Source of the DNA: a virus
DNA length: 50,819 nt
Virus record (IMG/VR): IMGVR_UViG_3300043433_000062
Coordinates: 1-50,819 of that record
Reading direction: 5' to 3' (one strand)
The notes under the pieces are model-generated. The model was not told where the DNA came from. It ran no database searches and was given only the letters and a program-made list of their open reading frames with translations. Shown here piece after piece: positions 28,544-36,639 of this stretch (within the stretch, counting starts at the first letter, position 1; each line of letters starts with the position of its first letter). The translations under genes were made by a program, and so were the position numbers.

Positions 28544-29776
28544 TTAAAATAATGTATTTAATTGTTTAGTTTCTGGTAATTTATTAACCTCATCCAATTT
28601 TAAGGTTGCAAATGGATCAAAACTCTTTGGAGCACCTTTTCCTGTAACATTGTTAGAGCTCCACTCGGTTCCTTCAAGTATCTTTTCCATCTGAGTTAAA
28701 CCAGACAACTGCGGCTCAACTTTAAAGTCTTTGTCAATTTCATTATAGATACTTTTTAATATTCCCTCAGGTATTGTGTTATAGTGTAGGAGCATTAAGT
28801 CTAAGTTCTGATTGAAACGAACGCGAATTTCTTCGATAGTTGACTTACCAACAACTTCATGAATCATAGTGACAATCGTGTCGACCTGATCTGATGAAAA
28901 GAAATGGTCAATATGGAAATTACCTTCAATTTCTCTGTACTTTTCAAGGATTTGAAGAGCCTGTTTTTCAGTGATTGAGTAATTTCTAATAGAACCAGAA
29001 CTAGTTCGTTTAGTCCAAGTAACTACTGATTGGATGTTATCACTCTTGTCACCTTGTAGGATTTTAGAGAAGATAAAATCATCGCAATTAATTTCTTCGA
29101 TTTTAACGCCATTCTTAAGAACCCATGCTTGTAAATCTTCTTTAAGTTTATCGTTCATCACTTCATTAGAGGACATGTTAAATAACATATCATCATTACT
29201 CATAGTTGAAGTACCTGCAGATTCTAATAGTTCTTGAAATCCTTCGAATGCAATAAGTTTTCTTTGAGAATTATAGTACCATAGAGTATATGCATCAGTT
29301 GCTTTATTATAGTCAACTAATTGAATTAAATCTCGGTCACCAGTCCATACAATACAGTTTTTACCTTCATTGTTTAATTGAGTCGACCATCCGAATAATA
29401 TATCGTCAGCTTCTGCACCTGGTACTTTATGAATAATTACACCACGTTTTGCAAGAATTGCCTGAAATTCAGTGTAAGTATTAAATACATTTTCCCAATT
29501 AACTGAATTGTCAGATACTCTAGTACCTTTATATTCTGCAGCTGGGAATAGGTCTTTACGCCAAGATTTTGAATCTACAGCAACTACGATTTGGTCAACA
29601 AATGGTGTTAACTTTCTAACTTCTGATGCAAAGTCAATACATAACTTTCGCATGAATTGTTCTTGACCATCACGATCTCCTAACAATTGTTCTTTTTTAG
29701 GACGTGGAAGTACAAATAATCTACTGTGTACAAAGTAGTTACCGTCGATAATCAAGGTATGTTTTCCTAATTTCAT
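28544..29776 (-). CDS. rnh: 5'-3' exonuclease / RNase H (FEN family)
   Basis: A 410-residue FEN-type nuclease, longer than T4 RNase H (305 aa). The metal-binding acidic residues appear in order: LIIDGNYFVH at the N-terminus, VVAVDSKSWRKD, PGAEADDIL with the EADD cluster, and WTGDRDLIQL. A later helix-hairpin region carries ILQGDKSDNIQ. It removes RNA primers and flaps on the lagging strand. The C-terminal end, PETKQLNTLF, resembles the hydrophobic clamp-binding tails of T4 replication proteins. It has its own early promoter. Confidence 0.88.
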   Translation of the reverse strand: MKLGKHTLIIDGNYFVHSRLFVLPRPKKEQLLGDRDGQEQFMRKLCIDFASEVRKLTPFVDQIVVAVDSKSWRKDLFPAAEYKGTRVSDNSVNWENVFNTYTEFQAILAKRGVIIHKVPGAEADDILFGWSTQLNNEGKNCIVWTGDRDLIQLVDYNKATDAYTLWYYNSQRKLIAFEGFQELLESAGTSTMSNDDMLFNMSSNEVMNDKLKEDLQAWVLKNGVKIEEINCDDFIFSKILQGDKSDNIQSVVTWTKRTSSGSIRNYSITEKQALQILEKYREIEGNFHIDHFFSSDQVDTIVTMIHEVVGKSTIEEIRVRFNQNLDLMLLHYNTIPEGILKSIYNEIDKDFKVEPQLSGLTQMEKILEGTEWSSNNVTGKGAPKSFDPFATLKLDEVNKLPETKQLNTLF

Positions 29777-29790
29777 AGTTCTTTAATTTA

Positions 29791-29826
29791 TTTGTAAATA
29801 TAAACAAAAGTTTTGACGCGGTAAAA
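29791..29826 (-). promoter_or_regulatory. Early promoter of the exonuclease gene
   Basis: TTTT, 20 bp, TATATTTACAAATAAA. The spacing is identical to the other early promoters, although the sequence after the -7 element differs. Confidence 0.75.
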
Positions 29827-29844
29827 CTTTTATCAATTTATTTT

Positions 29845-30795
29845 TTAATTTCTTACAATTTCTTGTATTTTGTAAACGCATGATAGAAGAGTAATAACTG
29901 GATCTATCACCAATGTTCTTTGAGCTTGGTGCTCGGCAACACAAATCGCAATTTGTGGAATATGTTTAAGACTCTGTGGTTTTTCAGTTTGAATGTATTC
30001 GATGAATTCTTCTCCAAGAGTTTGAAGTACATCATCAACACGATTACCATATTCTCCAACAATATGTTTATAGTTTTTGATTGGGTCCATTTCGTTAAAA
30101 ATCAACTCAAAAACATCTTTATAAACAGAGTTAAATTTCTTAACATCTTCTGCTGTAATATTTGTCGTGCCTTGCGTTTTATAACCTTGTAATTTATTTA
30201 GGGTACTACGTAAATCTGGAAAATTACGACGAACGAATTCAACCAATGCTGGTTTTTCAATTGTCATTTCCTCTTTTCCGCAGATTTCATAGACACGCTT
30301 AATGTATTTTTTTGTCAATTCAGATTCTTCTGCTTTATCAAAATCAAAATTGATAACTTCAAAACGGGAAAGAATCGGATCTGGAATTTTATTAACATAA
30401 TTACAAGTTGCAATAAAACGAGAGTTACTTGCAAATTGTTCCATTGTTGCACGAAGTGCTTTAAAGAATTGATCAGAAACTCCATCAACCTCATCTAATA
30501 TAACCACTTTGAATTTTCCTTGGTCATCTAAGATTGACATTGTTGAACAGAAATCTGTAATTCTTGTTCTAATTACGTCAACTGAAGTATCGGTCGAAGC
30601 ATTGATATAAATATATGGAAGACCAAACTGTTGAACAATTGCTTTAGCAGTTGAAGTTTTTCCTGTTCCAGGACTTCCTGCAAGTAACATGTTCTGTGAT
30701 AATCCATCTTTGAATTTTGACATTACTCGCTCTGGTAAAATCAAATCTTCTAAATTTTTTGGACGGTACTTTTCTGTAAATAGCGCGTGAATCAT
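29845..30795 (-). CDS. 44: Sliding clamp loader large subunit (gp44-like)
   Basis: A 316-residue AAA+ protein, the same size as T4 gp44 (319 aa). It shows the RFC box (TEKYRPKNLEDLILP), Walker A AGSPGTGKTSTAK, Walker B VVILDEVDG, sensor 1 FIATCNYVNKI, and the Arg finger in DPILSRFEVI. It loads the gp45 clamp onto primed DNA using ATP. It is divergently arranged with the plus-strand gene at 30858. Confidence 0.95.
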   Translation of the reverse strand: MIHALFTEKYRPKNLEDLILPERVMSKFKDGLSQNMLLAGSPGTGKTSTAKAIVQQFGLPYIYINASTDTSVDVIRTRITDFCSTMSILDDQGKFKVVILDEVDGVSDQFFKALRATMEQFASNSRFIATCNYVNKIPDPILSRFEVINFDFDKAEESELTKKYIKRVYEICGKEEMTIEKPALVEFVRRNFPDLRSTLNKLQGYKTQGTTNITAEDVKKFNSVYKDVFELIFNEMDPIKNYKHIVGEYGNRVDDVLQTLGEEFIEYIQTEKPQSLKHIPQIAICVAEHQAQRTLVIDPVITLLSCVYKIQEIVRN

Positions 30796-30857
30796 ATATT
30801 GCTTGTTTTTATAGATATTATATAAGCAATATTGAATATGTTTCAGATAAATATCTT

Positions 30858-31361
30858 ATGGCATACAATAATAAATATCCTAAAATCCGTAGAACTGGTG
30901 GACCCTATCCACGAAATAGATACGGTGTTTGTTATGAGGGACTTTCAAGGCAGCAACGTAGATTATTGTTGGAAAATCCACTAATCAAGGAGAGGGCTCA
31001 AGATGATCAGTTTTTACATATCGTTTTTGAAGTTTGTAAATTTAAACATCAATCACATAGAGACAAATATTATTATGATTGGTCGACCGGATGTTTTATG
31101 AAGATTGAAGAACTTGAAGAGAGTTATGATACAATCGATTGGACATGTGCTCTATCTGGAGAACCTATCCGTTCTAATATAAATAACTTCGATGCTAAGA
31201 ACTTCGTGCATCCTGATTATCACGATACTCTTGGTGGGGATTCAGTTGATGGTAGAATTATTAAATCATCAGTTGCCTTCCAACAACACGTAAAAAAACT
31301 CCTATTGAATCAACAACAGGAGTTCTTAAAACTTGCCAAAAAGAATTCTAAATTACAATAA
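30858..31361 (+). CDS. Plus-strand hypothetical protein (167 aa)
   Basis: A basic protein (N-terminus NNKYPKIRRTGGPYPRNRYG) with an acidic middle (KIEELEESYDTIDWTCALSG) and a Lys/Gln-rich helical C-terminus. No family is recognised. It is one of only two plus-strand genes, lies between gp44 and the head-protein gene at 31353, and overlaps the end of the latter by 9 bases tail to tail. A GATAAATATC stretch ending 2 bases before its ATG resembles a late promoter. Antisense effects on the neighbouring head gene are possible. Confidence 0.78.
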   Translation: MAYNNKYPKIRRTGGPYPRNRYGVCYEGLSRQQRRLLLENPLIKERAQDDQFLHIVFEVCKFKHQSHRDKYYYDWSTGCFMKIEELEESYDTIDWTCALSGEPIRSNINNFDAKNFVHPDYHDTLGGDSVDGRIIKSSVAFQQHVKKLLLNQQQEFLKLAKKNSKLQ

Positions 31362-32531
31362 TCTAGAGAATCTTTCTTTAACACTTAATGTTTCGTATTT
31401 AGATTCATTTAAAGTGTTCGAATATTCGGCCTTTCTAATAATTTCATTGTATTTTGCGTGCAACACTGTTCCTTCAGAAACTTGCCAATCAAACTTAGAT
31501 TCGATTTCAGTAGCTAATTCATTTAATCCAGCTGCTTTTGCTCTAATAACTAAAGAATCTGATACACCTTCGTCTTTTCCTTCTAAAGCTGCTAATTCTT
31601 TCTTTTTAGCTTCAAGTTCAGTATTTAAAGTATTGATTGCTTCTTCATCTTTAGGTTCAGCATCTCCAGCTTCTTTTAATTTATTCCCTAATTCTGCGAT
31701 TGCATTTTTTAAAGATGTAATTTTTTCTGCTTTTGCCTCTGCTGCTTCTTTTTCTTCTCTAGCTGTCTTTTCTTCTGGAGTTTCTTCTGGAGTTTCTTCT
31801 GTAGTTTCGGTTTCTGTTTTTCCAGCTTCTTTATCTTTTTCTGCTTGAGCATCAGCATTCAACTTATCCTGTTTTGCCTTTGCATCAGCTTCCTCTTTTT
31901 GTTTACGAGCAGCTTCTTTTTCTTTGTCTTCTTTTGAAGGTTCTAATTCTGCGATTGCAGCTTGATCTTCTTTATACTTTTGTTGAAGTTCAGACATTTT
32001 TTCTTTATATGAAGCAACTTTTTCTGGATCATCTTCTAATCCTGTTGCTCTTTTAATTGATGCGATTTGACCAGCAATTTTTTCGTTATGAAGTACTCTA
32101 GAAACTAGTTCTCCTTTTGATTTGAATTTGTCATCAACCATTTTTTGAAGTTCTCCAGCCTGATCTCTAGCAATTTTAGCCTTTGCTGTGATTTTTGCTT
32201 TTTGTGCAGTATCTCCAGCATCTTCTGCTGCAGCTTCCATGTCAGTTACATTTAATTTAATTTTGTTAACTTTAGCTTGAGCCTTTCTAGCCTTTGGCAT
32301 CCACCACATCCATTGCATAACAGTGCTTGGTCCTTCAGTTCCGGCTTCATTTAATTCATTAAATTCCTCTCCAGCTAATTCTTCTGTTAATTCCTTTGCA
32401 AGAGTTTCTAACGAAGTTATAATAGTATCAACATCATTAGAAATAGTCGGTGCTTCAGTTGTTGTTACAGTAGCCAATTCATTTTCCATAATCATTGAAT
32501 ACCAAGATTCGAATGTGTTTGTTGTTTTCAT
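31353..32531 (-). CDS. Charged coiled-coil head protein (possible scaffold or core protein)
   Basis: A 392-residue protein. Residues 70-330 are dominated by Ala, Glu and Lys in long coiled-coil heptads, with a Thr/Glu-rich low-complexity stretch near residue 235 (TETETTEETPEETPEEK). The N-terminus MKTTNTFESWYSMIMENE is a diverged form of the tag on the small accessory proteins, and a second protease-like site lies in FNELNEAG at about residues 57-64. Composition and position next to the capsid gene fit a gp22-like scaffold or an internal core protein cleaved by the prohead protease. It has its own late promoter after the capsid terminator. Confidence 0.6.
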   Translation of the reverse strand: MKTTNTFESWYSMIMENELATVTTTEAPTISNDVDTIITSLETLAKELTEELAGEEFNELNEAGTEGPSTVMQWMWWMPKARKAQAKVNKIKLNVTDMEAAAEDAGDTAQKAKITAKAKIARDQAGELQKMVDDKFKSKGELVSRVLHNEKIAGQIASIKRATGLEDDPEKVASYKEKMSELQQKYKEDQAAIAELEPSKEDKEKEAARKQKEEADAKAKQDKLNADAQAEKDKEAGKTETETTEETPEETPEEKTAREEKEAAEAKAEKITSLKNAIAELGNKLKEAGDAEPKDEEAINTLNTELEAKKKELAALEGKDEGVSDSLVIRAKAAGLNELATEIESKFDWQVSEGTVLHAKYNEIIRKAEYSNTLNESKYETLSVKERFSRLL

Positions 32532-32559
32532 ATATTTAATATATTTTTGTTATAATAAG

Positions 32560-32568
32560 TTATATATC
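32560..32568 (-). promoter_or_regulatory. Putative late promoter of the coiled-coil head gene
   Basis: The minus strand reads GTGATATATAACTT, directly after the capsid terminator, so transcription is restarted here. Confidence 0.62.
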
Positions 32569-32570
32569 AC

Positions 32571-32602
32571 AAAAAAAGGGAACCGATTTCTCGATTCCCT
32601 TT
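32571..32602 (-). terminator. Terminator after the major capsid gene
   Basis: Stem GGGAATCG/CGGTTCCC with one G-U pair, loop AGAAAT, followed by TTTTTTTG. Confidence 0.92.
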
Positions 32603-32637
32603 ATATAAATTTAGAATGTTAGTTCTAAGTTAAAATA

Positions 32638-34104
32638 TTAAGCTAAAGTTAATAAGTTAGACCATGAAGGAACTAAATTTCCGTTAAGATCTTCAACTAA
32701 TTCAGCTGTAATATCAAATTTAACGTATTGTGTTTCTGGGTGGAATCCAGCATCAACTAATGCGAATCTAGATTTAACAGCAACTTTAGGAGCCATAGTT
32801 CCTTCAGCGATTGTTTGTACTGATTCAGCCATTAAGTAAGGCATGAATACGATACCAGGACCGTTTCCGTCTCCTTTTCTACCAACTGCGATTGAATAAT
32901 CTGCCCAGTCCATTGTAGGGTCTGTGTAAACATTAATTCCAGCTACAGATCCTAATGGGTAGATAGCTCCAGCAGCTTGTGCGAAAGTGTTTGCCATTGG
33001 GTTTGCAACGAAACCAGCGATTGTTTGTAAAACTGTAGCAGTTTGTGGTCCACATACTGCGAAGTTACCAGCACCTCTTCTACCTCTGTTAGCAATTAAG
33101 TTAGCAGCAGCTAAAATTTGAGAAAGAATTCTTCTTTGGATAGATGGTAAAGTTTCTCCACCAGCTACTCCAGCTGCAGCAGGTAATACTAAATCAAATG
33201 CAGTAGCTGATGCGAATGCGTTATCAACGTTATCTTCACCTAAAGTTCTGATTCTAGCTAAAATGTATTGGTTAATACCTTGAGTTAATTCATTAGTTAA
33301 AACAGCTTCAACTTGAGCAACAGCGTCAACTCCGAATTGTTTTAAATCTTGAACTTGTTCTCTAGTTACAGCAGCAGCAACTTGGAAAGTTTCAGCTGAA
33401 ACTGATTTAGAGAATAAAGATAATCCCATGATTTTGTCTGGAGTTTGTTCTCCTTCTTCTCTTGAGAATGGAGTAGAAACTTCTTTACCGCCAACAACAT
33501 TAGATTTTCCGATAAATCCTCTAACGTGATCTTCTAATGCTTTTACTAATTCAGCATCAGGGTAAGTTACAGTCATGATACCAGCAGCATCAGTAGTAGC
33601 ACCTACTTTAATGATGTTTTTACCATCAATTCTTGAAATACCAACTAAAGTATCTCCAGTAGCAGGAGCATCAGCAGTTTTGATGTAAGTTGGTGCAACA
33701 GAACCTTTGATTTTACCACCTTCGTAAACGAAGTCTAAGTAAGATAATAATCCCATTGGACCAGCCATAGGAACTACAGGTACTAAGTCTAAACCGATAG
33801 TTTGAGCAGCAACTTGCATTGCTAATGGTAATAATGAAGGAGCTTTATCTCCAGAACCGTTAACAGTAGAAACACCGTTAGTACCGATAGTAGCTGGTAG
33901 AGCTGTAGCACCCATACCGAAGATATTACCTCCAGCTCCGTTTCCGAAACCTAAAGACATTGTAGATGCATCTTCATATAATTTGTGGTTGTGACAGTAT
34001 TCTGACATCCAAGCTAATTTGCTTGCATCGTTGATTCCTGTCGCAGATTCGATAATCGGAGACCATGTTGCTCTGATTTCTGATTCATTGATTAAATTTG
34101 CCAT
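32638..34104 (-). CDS. 23: Major capsid protein (gp23-like)
   Basis: A 488-residue capsid protein; T4 gp23 has 521 residues. Typical blocks include LLPLAMQVAAQTIGLDLVPV, VPMAGPMGLLSYLDFVYEGG, and ISRIDG, and the C-terminal half has AVSREE-like GEQTPDKIMG plus NANLIANRGRRGAG and AINVYTDPTMD-like segments of the HK97 fold in T4 relatives. The first 60 residues (MANLINESEIRATW...) are probably a cleaved propeptide. The start has the A-rich leader AAACAAAAATGGCA, the same as at the internal scaffold start at 35619. The leader is about 110 bases and structured, after a strong late motif. Confidence 0.95.
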   Translation of the reverse strand: MANLINESEIRATWSPIIESATGINDASKLAWMSEYCHNHKLYEDASTMSLGFGNGAGGNIFGMGATALPATIGTNGVSTVNGSGDKAPSLLPLAMQVAAQTIGLDLVPVVPMAGPMGLLSYLDFVYEGGKIKGSVAPTYIKTADAPATGDTLVGISRIDGKNIIKVGATTDAAGIMTVTYPDAELVKALEDHVRGFIGKSNVVGGKEVSTPFSREEGEQTPDKIMGLSLFSKSVSAETFQVAAAVTREQVQDLKQFGVDAVAQVEAVLTNELTQGINQYILARIRTLGEDNVDNAFASATAFDLVLPAAAGVAGGETLPSIQRRILSQILAAANLIANRGRRGAGNFAVCGPQTATVLQTIAGFVANPMANTFAQAAGAIYPLGSVAGINVYTDPTMDWADYSIAVGRKGDGNGPGIVFMPYLMAESVQTIAEGTMAPKVAVKSRFALVDAGFHPETQYVKFDITAELVEDLNGNLVPSWSNLLTLA

Positions 34105-34140
34105 TTTTGTTTAATTTATTTTTTTAATGGTTTTATTGTT

Positions 34141-34199
34141 TCGTATTTTACGAGTTTTCGATATAATTTCAGTTTTTTGCTTCTTAACTGAGCATCGAA
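34141..34199 (-). promoter_or_regulatory. Structured 5' leader of the capsid mRNA
   Basis: Within the leader, TTCGAT pairs with ATCGAA and, nested inside, CAGTT pairs with AACTG (34157-34199). A second small hairpin TCGTA/TACGA follows at 34141-34153. Other late genes have much shorter leaders. Confidence 0.45.
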
Positions 34200-34213
34200 T
34201 ATGTTTTGATATT

Positions 34214-34223
34214 ATTATATATC
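34214..34223 (-). promoter_or_regulatory. Putative late promoter of the major capsid gene
   Basis: The minus strand reads AAGGATATATAATAAT, about 110 bases upstream of the capsid start. It is a full match to the late motif. Confidence 0.7.
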
Positions 34224-34275
34224 CTTATTATTTGTTTGATTTTTTTGATTTTTTCAAAAAAACACAAAATAATGA

Positions 34276-35619
34276 TTATTTTCTGAATTTAGCAGCAATT
34301 TGTGCAGCTATATCAGTTGTATCATAACCGATTGTTTTAACTTCAATAACTTCAGATTCATTAACCATAGCTAATTTTTCCATTACTGGAGCAGTTTCTC
34401 TAAGGTCTCTTGTTTGCCAGAAGTTTGCAACTTGGTAAGAAGTTTCTAATCTGTGCATTTTTGATTGTGCAATGATTTGGTTTTTCTTACCTTCAGATAA
34501 TTTAGTCCATGTTTCATGGTACTCTGTAGGCATCATTGAAATAACTGGTAAGGTTGTTTCATTTGCAGGAACAGCTCCCATTAATGAATTAGCCCATAAT
34601 CCTAAGATTTGTCCTTCAGTTAAATAACCTTTACCTTCAACTGCACTGATAACTTTAGATTTATCTTCAGCAGTTAATTCATTAAATTCATTTACTTTCT
34701 CCTCAGAGATAAATTTAAAGAATGCTGGGTTATCATTTTTCTTAGCGTTAACTTTTTCAACGATAGCTTCTAATTTAGATGCGATTGAATTTTTGTAAGC
34801 TTCCATTGCGTCTACGTCTTTTCCAGCAGCATCACCAGAACCAGCTAATTCTAAATCCTTTTCTTTATTTTCAACTTCTTCAGCATCGTAAGTTTTACCG
34901 TCTGCATCAACTACTTCAGGAGAAACGTCTTTAGTTTCATCTTTAATATCTTCAGCTGGTAATCCTGCTTCAGTTCCGTCTTTTGCTTCTTTGATTTCTT
35001 CACCAGCTGCATCGCCTTCGCCAGCAAGTTCTAATTCTTTCTCTTTATTTTCAACTTCTTCAGCATCGTAAGTTTTACCATCTGCATCTACAACTTCTGG
35101 AGAAACATCTTTAGTTTCATCTTTGATTGCTTCAGCTGGAATACCTGCTTCGTCTTCTAATAATAAGTTAGAGTTAACAGTTTCAGCAACATACTCAGCA
35201 TATTCAGTAACTTTCTCTAAGTTCTCTCTTAAATATTCAGTATATTTAATTAAGTTCTCGTAAGAAGTTGAACCTTCATTATAAGATTCTGCTAAGTAGT
35301 TTGTGTAGTTTTTAATAGCATCAACGCTTTCTGCGATGTGTTCAGAATATTGAATACCTTGATCCAATTTCTCTGCAAGACTTTCAGTATATTGAATACC
35401 TTGGTCTGCTTTTTCAGCGATATGCTCAGAATATTTGATTGATTCGTCTAATTTCTTAGCTAAATAATCAGTATACTCTTTTAATGTTCCTAATTGAGAA
35501 CTTGTAGACTCTGCTTCTGTTAAAGAATTCATACCTTCTTTAATAGATTTGATCTCTTCAGAAAGATATTTAGAGTATTTGTTAAAATCCTCAACCGTAA
35601 TAAATTTAGACTCTGCCAT
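34276..35619 (-). CDS. Scaffold protein from an internal start in the protease gene
   Basis: An in-frame ATG at codon 197 begins MAESKFITVEDFNKYSKYLS, right where the protease domain ends, and would give a 447-residue scaffold. The bases around it, AAACAAAAATGGCA, are identical to those at the capsid gene start, and similar to the UvsX start, which are among the strongest initiation contexts in this SD-less genome. Many phages make scaffold from an internal start in the protease gene (lambda C/Nu3). Production from this site is inferred, not shown. Confidence 0.55.
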   Translation of the reverse strand: MAESKFITVEDFNKYSKYLSEEIKSIKEGMNSLTEAESTSSQLGTLKEYTDYLAKKLDESIKYSEHIAEKADQGIQYTESLAEKLDQGIQYSEHIAESVDAIKNYTNYLAESYNEGSTSYENLIKYTEYLRENLEKVTEYAEYVAETVNSNLLLEDEAGIPAEAIKDETKDVSPEVVDADGKTYDAEEVENKEKELELAGEGDAAGEEIKEAKDGTEAGLPAEDIKDETKDVSPEVVDADGKTYDAEEVENKEKDLELAGSGDAAGKDVDAMEAYKNSIASKLEAIVEKVNAKKNDNPAFFKFISEEKVNEFNELTAEDKSKVISAVEGKGYLTEGQILGLWANSLMGAVPANETTLPVISMMPTEYHETWTKLSEGKKNQIIAQSKMHRLETSYQVANFWQTRDLRETAPVMEKLAMVNESEVIEVKTIGYDTTDIAAQIAAKFRK

Positions 35620-36207
35620 TTTTGTTTCGTTTATATTTTCGATTGGTTGTTTTTCATCTGTATTATTTATCTCGTAAATAAATAAGTCATTTCCTTCATT
35701 AACAAATCCGTAAGATTCATTAACTCTTTTTAATTCAGCGTTCTCAAATCCAGGATCTGCAACTAAATCATAAGTAAATAATTGTTTGATTTTTACAGTT
35801 CCGTTAGATTCAACAGCACCTGCTGCTCTACTTGAAATTTGTAAAGGAACTCCAGCATCAACAAGAGCTTTTGCTTGTCTTCCTGCATCAGTATCTAATA
35901 GTCTGATACGTCCTTTAACTTGTTTAGTCGCTGTATCGTAAGTAAGCTCTTCAATAATGTGTGAAACATTTTTTAAAGAAACATCAAATGTTTGTGGGTG
36001 ATCTAATTCACCTAAAAGTTTTGATGATTTAATTTTTGCTTGTAGAGCTTCAATCTGAGGTAAATACTCAGATTCAGTATAGATTCGGTTATTACGATTT
36101 TTCTTATCGATTTCTCCAAAGATACCTTCTAGAACGTAGGTTCCACCTTCTTGTTTAAACTCTAACTCCGTAGACGATCTTTCTAGGATCAGTAAGTTTT
36201 TAGTCAT
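34276..36207 (-). CDS. 21: Prohead protease fused to scaffold (gp21-gp22-like)
   Basis: A 643-residue fusion. Residues 1-170 form a gp21-type protease: His70 in GELDHPQ and Ser125/126 in QISSRAAG fit its catalytic residues. A protease-like site, FVNE (168-171) before Gly, marks the end of the domain. Residues about 197-640 form an acidic, helical scaffold with repeats (HIAEKADQGIQYTESLAEKL) and an internal duplication. In T4 the protease (212 aa) and scaffold gp22 (269 aa) are separate genes. An internal start at 35619 could produce the scaffold alone. Late motif upstream. Confidence 0.85.
   Translation of the reverse strand: MTKNLLILERSSTELEFKQEGGTYVLEGIFGEIDKKNRNNRIYTESEYLPQIEALQAKIKSSKLLGELDHPQTFDVSLKNVSHIIEELTYDTATKQVKGRIRLLDTDAGRQAKALVDAGVPLQISSRAAGAVESNGTVKIKQLFTYDLVADPGFENAELKRVNESYGFVNEGNDLFIYEINNTDEKQPIENINETKMAESKFITVEDFNKYSKYLSEEIKSIKEGMNSLTEAESTSSQLGTLKEYTDYLAKKLDESIKYSEHIAEKADQGIQYTESLAEKLDQGIQYSEHIAESVDAIKNYTNYLAESYNEGSTSYENLIKYTEYLRENLEKVTEYAEYVAETVNSNLLLEDEAGIPAEAIKDETKDVSPEVVDADGKTYDAEEVENKEKELELAGEGDAAGEEIKEAKDGTEAGLPAEDIKDETKDVSPEVVDADGKTYDAEEVENKEKDLELAGSGDAAGKDVDAMEAYKNSIASKLEAIVEKVNAKKNDNPAFFKFISEEKVNEFNELTAEDKSKVISAVEGKGYLTEGQILGLWANSLMGAVPANETTLPVISMMPTEYHETWTKLSEGKKNQIIAQSKMHRLETSYQVANFWQTRDLRETAPVMEKLAMVNESEVIEVKTIGYDTTDIAAQIAAKFRK
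34850..35155 (-). repeat. Internal duplication in the scaffold region
   Basis: Two adjacent copies of about 57 codons share the protein text DETKDVSPEVVDADGKTYDA followed by EEVENKEK. They are nearly identical in DNA as well, so the duplication is recent or kept uniform by recombination. Confidence 0.85.
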
Positions 36208-36230
36208 AATTATTATTTTATTATATTTCT

Positions 36231-36240
36231 ATTATATATC
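36231..36240 (-). promoter_or_regulatory. Putative late promoter of the protease-scaffold gene
   Basis: The minus strand reads CTGGATATATAATAGAA, 24 bases upstream of the start codon. Confidence 0.68.
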
Positions 36241-36276
36241 CAGTTAATTTTATTGGATTTTTAAAATTTTTAAAGA

Positions 36277-36618
36277 TTACACTCCAGCTAGTGGATCCTC
36301 TTCTTTATCGCCTTCAGCATCTTTTTCTGCTTCTTTCTCTTTTTCAGCTTTCTCTTCTTTATAATCGTTAAAAAATTTAACTAGAGTAAATATGTCCTCT
36401 TCGGTAAATGCAGTGTTACCATACACTTCATAGAAATATTCTTTAAATTCCTTTTCACTTTTACTTGACATGATAGCTCCTAAAATTTCAGTTGATTTGA
36501 TTTCTTTTCCTGAATCTAGAGTGACATCATCAACTACTACTTTAGAATCTTCACCTGCTTCAATTGCATCTTCTTGTAGTGAACCAGTGAATTCCTCAAA
36601 TGTTTTAATTATCTTCAT
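36277..36618 (-). CDS. Prohead core protein (gp67/gp68-like) with tag-like start
   Basis: A 113-residue acidic protein between portal and protease, where T4 has the core genes 67 and 68. The N-terminus MKIIKTFEEFTGSLQE shares the K-x-FEEF pattern of the tagged accessory proteins and ends with a Leu-x-Glu site before Asp-Ala. The C-terminal 30 residues are almost only Lys and Glu (EEKAEKEKEAEKDAEGDK), typical of a core component removed by the protease. It is the strongest link between the tag and head assembly in this window. Confidence 0.68.
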   Translation of the reverse strand: MKIIKTFEEFTGSLQEDAIEAGEDSKVVVDDVTLDSGKEIKSTEILGAIMSSKSEKEFKEYFYEVYGNTAFTEEDIFTLVKFFNDYKEEKAEKEKEAEKDAEGDKEEDPLAGV

Positions 36619-36639
36619 TTCTTTTTTATTTATTTTTAA

